Positions 40,201 to 46,200 of a stretch of DNA of 64,000 bases are shown in pieces (positions within the stretch are counted from its first letter, which is position 1; every line of letters begins with the position of its first letter). The stretch spans positions 9,024,386 to 9,088,385 of the forward strand of contig NC_087063.1 of the NCBI RefSeq assembly GCF_963678635.1, in the 5' to 3' direction. The position numbers and the translations under genes are program-made. The DNA is from Symsagittifera roscoffensis (lineage: Eukaryota > Xenacoelomorpha > Acoela > Convolutidae). The notes under the pieces were generated by a model that ran no database searches, was not told the origin of the DNA, and saw only the letters and a program-made list of their open reading frames with translations.

Positions 40201-43200
40201 CTATTTGATGTTATTGATGATCCACCCATAAGGTATGGATTTATTGTCATTTGTAGTGATTCTGCGGCTTTTGGCTTTTGTGAAAAATTTGAAAGTTGAT
40301 TTTTTGTTATTTCGTGTTGTTGAAGGTAATATGGGAGTGGTATTTCATTTTGCATTTGAGTTGGTTGATACGAGTGTGTAATCATTGGGTTTTGTGGTTG
40401 AATTGGTTGAAAAGATTGTGTATTAGTTGGATTTTGCATTTGTATCGGTTGTTGATTTCAAGTATCTGTTGGATTTGGGGAAAAAATTCTATTATTTGTA
40501 TAAGGTTTTTGTACTCCACGATATTCTTGGGTATACGGTGCAAAAATATCTGGTTGTAAATAATCATCATCAGATGATAAATAATCCGTATGATGAGGTG
40601 CTTGCTTTTTATTTTTATTTTGTTGAAAGAATGGGTAATTTTCACTACGATCCTGTGGAGGATGTGAATTAGTTTGAAAATTTACTGAGTTGGTTGTTGT
40701 CATTGGGTTATCCCAATATCGAGATCTTATCTGATTATTATTATTTTTTCGTGGGGGATAGTTTGTTTTTGATGGATGTGCATAATTATAATTGTGTTCT
40801 GCAAAAGTGTTTCTTGTGAACGTTCTTCGTGTTTTTGACGGTACTGTCATAGGTCTATATGTTTGGTAATCCATATGTGAATATTTTGGAGCAACCGAAG
40901 GTTTAACGGTTGATTGTAAGGTTACTTGTGCCAATGAAGTATGTGCATTTTTTGGTGTTGTTAAATTTGGATGTATTGGTGAAATACTTTGTTGTGTAGT
41001 TGTTGTTGTTTGGACAATTTCTTCATTTATGAAGTGTGATGGTGTTTGGATATCTGGTTGTGTAAGATTTCTAGTTCCATTAAGGTTTTCATTGTGTATG
41101 ACGGCCGAATTTAAACTGTTATTTCGCGTATCAGGTAAAAATGTATTGTAGTTTAATGGTGTTGCATCAATGGTTAGTGGTACTACTTTCACATAATCTC
41201 TTTGGTAAGATATTGTACTTATTGTTTGACTTGAGATTGATTGTGGTATATTTATAAATGCATGATGAGACCATTCAGGGTCCCAAACGTAGTCTGACTG
41301 TTCTGTGATGGCAGTATCATTGTTTGGATTTTGAGGTTTGAAATTTTTTCTTGCTTGTGAAATTAAGTCTATATTATGTGTGAAATAATCTATTATAAAC
41401 CATGCCAACATTTTTGTAAGTCATGTTTTGTGTGTCGTGAAACCTCGTCTTTAGTGAAATTTTCTTTGATTATATGTAGAAAGGTTGAAAATAGTGTGAT
41501 TTCATGTCGTACTTTTATATGTTTGGATGTCTCAGTTGGTGAGATACTTTGAAATTCTGTTTTTTCTAATATTGAAATATAGCTGTATATTGTTGCAAAA
41601 ACTTTGTTAGTAAATATGGAGTTTGCTCTTTGTGAGTTATGATATTGTATGCTTTTAATATATTCTAAGAATACTTTTGAAAATTCTAATTCAAGATCGT
41701 CTGTTTGAATTACATATTTACGGTGGTTCGAATTTGGTGTGCTGAATTCTATGGTGTAGATTCCGTATTGTTGTGTTAAATTACATATATTTTTCAGATA
41801 ATGTTCAATAAATTGTCTTTTGATTTTTACATCTGGGAATTCTGCTTTGCATGGGCTGATTCCGGGTTCAAACAAATTTAGGAGTAAATTCTTGCTAAAG
41901 TCATGCTGCCCTCTATTATCGGGTGCATCTATGAGGAAGGGGTAAACCTCTTCGTCATCTGGACTATCGTCACTTTGAGTATGGCTGTGGCTCATTTTTT
42001 TGTTTAATGACTGTTAATATATAACTATCGATGTGTCTAATTGGTTGATTCCAATTATACAAGTGTACTGGTTTGTGTTTATATTGCTTTTTTATTCTTC
42101 TTTTTCCTCTTTTTGATGAATTTGAAGTTTTTTCTGAGTCGGAAAAATATAATTGATCGTGAATGGGACAATTTTTATCAATCGATTCTTTTAATTTATA
42201 GCGTTCATCTAAATTGCTGGCTTCTGATTCTGAAAATGCGTTTCTATTTTTTGAAAACCTTTTTCGTGTGATTTGTCTTTGTTTGTTTATGATTTTTCTT
42301 TTTATTGTTAGCCGTTTTGTTCTAATATATCCAACTGTTTGTGTATGAGGTGTGATTACAAGATCGTATTTTTTGTTATCTATTTCACAGTTGGGTAAAA
42401 CGAGTGTTTGTTTATTTCCTAGATTTTTGAATGACTTAAGGTTTAGGATGAGGGAAGCAAAAAGTTGTTAGATGATGTCTACTTTCTTAAACTGTTAGTC
42501 CTTACGATTTTTTGGTTAGCTTAACCTGGGTCTATTTGTTCAGGGTTGGAGAGAAAAGTATTTCGATTCCGAAGAATGATTTTTTACTTTCTCGTGGCTA
42601 GTATAAGCTAAGGTGTTAACTTACTTAATCTTACTTAGGGGTAGTGATTGTGTTCAAGGGTTGGAGAATAGTAAATCGATCCACAAGGTTCAGGTATAAT
42701 TAGAACGCGAGTAGTTCTTTAGATACTAATTTAAACTTACTAAGTCTAAGATTTATCCTGGGTCTGGTAAGAGGAGGGTTCAAGTGAAGGATGAATAACC
42801 GAAGTTCTTCACTGTTTATCCTAATTTGATTGATTAGTTTTGTTGAAAAATTTCTATTAGTCTTGGGATCTTTGGAAGAGTTGGATAGTGAATCGACGTT
42901 TGAGGTCGTTAGACACTTGCTAAGTGGGTGGGGGAGAACAAAAATGTTCTTTTTGATCCAAGGTTAGGCCTTGATGATCAGGTTTTTGAATTTAGTGAAA
43001 TAGGAAATTAATTAAGATCCAAGGATAAGCCTTGATGATCTGATTTTTAAAATTAAATGAATTTAAGTTTAAAATGGTTTAAATTTATTTAAGAAAAAGA
43101 TTTAGTTTTTTTAATGATATTAGTGAGCTTATGATTGCTGTTATGTTTAGGTGATGAAGCTGGGACAACAGATGATTTTATGATTACTAACAATTTATTG

Positions 43201-46200
43201 TCATGCTACTAATTTTTGTTTTGATTATCAATAAATATTTTTCAAACATGTTTTATATAAGACTGCAGAATTTAAGAAAACGATCTGGGATCTTTTTATC
43301 AATCGTTATTGTATATTAATAATTTTGCTTAGCGCCTGAAATGATTATGAAGATTGACTTCAAGATTTTATGTTTGCAAATGAAAATCTAAATTCATTGC
43401 TAATAAGATTCAAAATATAAAAGTTTGTGTTGGCTTTTGCCGTACAATCATATAACTATATGGTAAGTTTCTACTTTGTCGTATGTCGTCTCTTGTTCGA
43501 GGTCTTCTTACGATTCCGGGTAGTTCTGTTATCGTTCGGAATATCGGCTCTGATCTATTGAGTCGTAGAGACATTTCGATTAAATTATCATCGTATAACA
43601 TTTTAAAAAAGTTTTGTCTAAATTCTAATCTATTTTTGGTCAAATCTAAGCTATTAAGGTCTTATTCGAGACTTATGGTCGCACCAGATGAGTTATTTCC
43701 TGTGTGGTTAACTCATAGAGTAATTTCGGATAGGGTACACCGTCTGCTCCTCACGCTATCTTATTTTCGGCCGGATAGATTCGTGCAACTTCTTAGTCTA
43801 ATACGATCCTAATCTTACTCTTATAATTTCTAGTCTCAGGGTGTTTAACTAGTCTCTGCTAGGCTCAATAGATCTAGAGTATACTGGTTTATTGCGGCTG
43901 CTGAAGTTCTCTTGGAGAGACAACTAATTTGTAAGTTAAATTCAAATCTCTCTGGTGCTGAAATTACAAGTAATTTCAGCACTTACAAATAAGTGGGTTG
44001 TTAGTTAGATGGATCATGATTGGTTAATATTAAATACTTTACAGTGGTAAAATATCTAATTTATCCAATCATAAAATATAGTTTATATCAGGTTCCATTG
44101 TTTTAAAGCGTTAAAAGTTTAAAATAGCTTAATTTAAACTGTAAAACATCTTTTTTGAGTGTTTGAATGCCTTTTTTAAACAAAAGACTCAAAACTTCAT
44201 AAAAATGTAAACAAAAAATTGAAAATTTGTTTTTTTGAATTTTTTCTTAGGTTTTTTTGTTCAGTTTTCCAGGCAGTTTTCTTCAAAAATTGTTTTTCAG
44301 TTTCCCAAATTAGTATGACTGTTGAATATGCATGATATCTAGTTTTTTTTCAAATCTTTATATCACAACACGCCAAAACAAAACGACAGTTATTTGAAAA
44401 AAAAAACATTTTTGTTTTTTCTAAGACTATGGTCGGAAGATTCTGTGCTATGTGCACAGTAACCGGCTATGCTTGTTTTGAATAAATAAAATGTTCATTG
44501 ATTGGTCTAATTTAAAATCTAATATCATGTCTGTGGGTCAATCATTTTGCCTTAAAAACAACAAGAACTCTAAAATTGTGATTCTTTTATTTTCTTTTGT
44601 TTAATCTAAAATTGGGGTTGGGAAAAATGTGTGCTTATAAAATTACGCTTTTAGGCACTCTCAAATTGTATTTAGCCACCCAAATTAAGATGTTTTTTCA
44701 TCGACCTTTTGGATTAATTGTATTACTTTCATTACCAGAAAATTTAAGAAATTTTTCTACAATAAATTTTCAGAATATTTTTTTTACGAAATAGAACCTT
44801 TTTAAGATTCTGTTTTCTATGTTTAATTTTTATAAATTTTATAACTGTGTTCGAAATATTTTGAGTTATTTTTTAGCAACCGACGACTCTCTGTAAAGAA
44901 ATGAAGTAATGATCTCTTTTTTCACTAACGTAGAATGACTCTAACTCGCCTTCTAATTTCACGCATTCTCTTTTTTTTTCAACTGGAAGTATCAAATTAT
45001 GATACAATTCAGAAACAATGATTCAAACTCCCATCAACGATTCTACCCTTGGCCACCCAACGATGACATCCATTTTTGGTCCAAAGGCACCTTTGACGCC
45101 AATAACAGTAAATTTGAGGGCTCTTAATGTGGTTCGGGAGAAATGGGAAACAATTTCCGACCGGAAAGAGTTTCCGACCGGAACGAACTTACGCAAGTTT
45201 TTCCAAACACCCACGCCTTTTGAATGTTTTGTATCGACCTCTACAGTGGTGTAATGCATGTACATATAGTGTTTATATTTTTATGACTTTGACCTTTGAT
45301 TGACCTTCGTGACCTTTATGTTAGGATGGTGTTGAAGGACATGCAGGGAATGTGTGTGAGTGAGAAGGTGGAAAAGAAGACAAAGAGTGCATCGAACACT
45401 TTACACAGTCGTCAATCATTTGCAGCCAACCAGGTACCAAACAAGCACATGTTTTTCAAAAGTCCCCCCCCCCCCCTTCTCCCCCAAATACAACCCATAA
45501 TTTGTCTCAAAACGTAGCTTGTTTATACCAGATTGGGCACCAAAATTTTCATAGTCCACACTTCTAGCCACTGGAGCTTTATTTTTTACTCGAGACTTCG
45601 TCTCTCGTTGAATTAGCCCAAACAAATTTTATTCGTCATTAGAATCTCTAGAAATTTACTCCACAGTATAAACCGTGATTAAAAATTTAGATGATTTCAT
45701 TTTTTTATTGGTCGTAAACAGCATTTCCCCACTCGTTTGGTATTTTAGGACTATGTTAACTAAAATTTTAAGGAAAAAATGTGGCATATCACCGAGCCAA
45801 TTTTAATTAAATCTTATTGTTATTACTTTCCAGCGTTTCAAGCTTCAACCATTCCGGTGACAGAATGCTTGGCATCTCTTTAATTGGTGATTACCAAAAT
45901 GCCCCCACCCCCTGCAAAAGAAGAAGAGCTCGCTACTAGATACAACATTTTTAGTACACCCAAACTACCATTGAAACATTTCGTTATAGGACTTTTGTTA
46001 CAAGGTCATTCGTTTTTACTAGTTAACATGGGGGCTACTAGTTAGTTAGACCTGATGATTGTTTCCAGGTGTTGAGTAATGTGTTCGGCGTGTCTTCCTT
46101 CCTGCTGAACATGTTCCTCCAGCTGATGCTAAACTGCTTCTCTCTCAACTTCCTCTCCCTTCTCTCCCCCTGGGATGCATTCGACAACATTGTAGCTGCC

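Larger units (their letters stand above)
27272..44097 (-). mobile_element. 16.8 kb Ty3-like LTR retroelement with env-like and accessory ORFs, defective
   Basis: Two LTRs of about 410 bp with TG...CA ends enclose 16.0 kb, and the whole is flanked by TTGT on both sides (27268-27271 and 44098-44101). Genes read right to left: leader, gag with CCHC knuckle, protease (DSGA), a trace of RNase H, integrase (DD35E), env-like, and two unknown ORFs. The protease-RNase H-integrase order and the integrase point to Ty3/gypsy (Metaviridae). Nearly all of RT and RNase H is deleted, and stops and frameshifts break the rest. The LTRs differ at about 12 positions. The element sits antisense in an alpha2/delta intron. 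Confidence 0.93.

Noticed and set aside
45018-45254. 78-codon plus-strand ORF before exon f
   Set aside because: Also open on the reverse strand; not in phase with alpha2/delta exons and lacks a donor.
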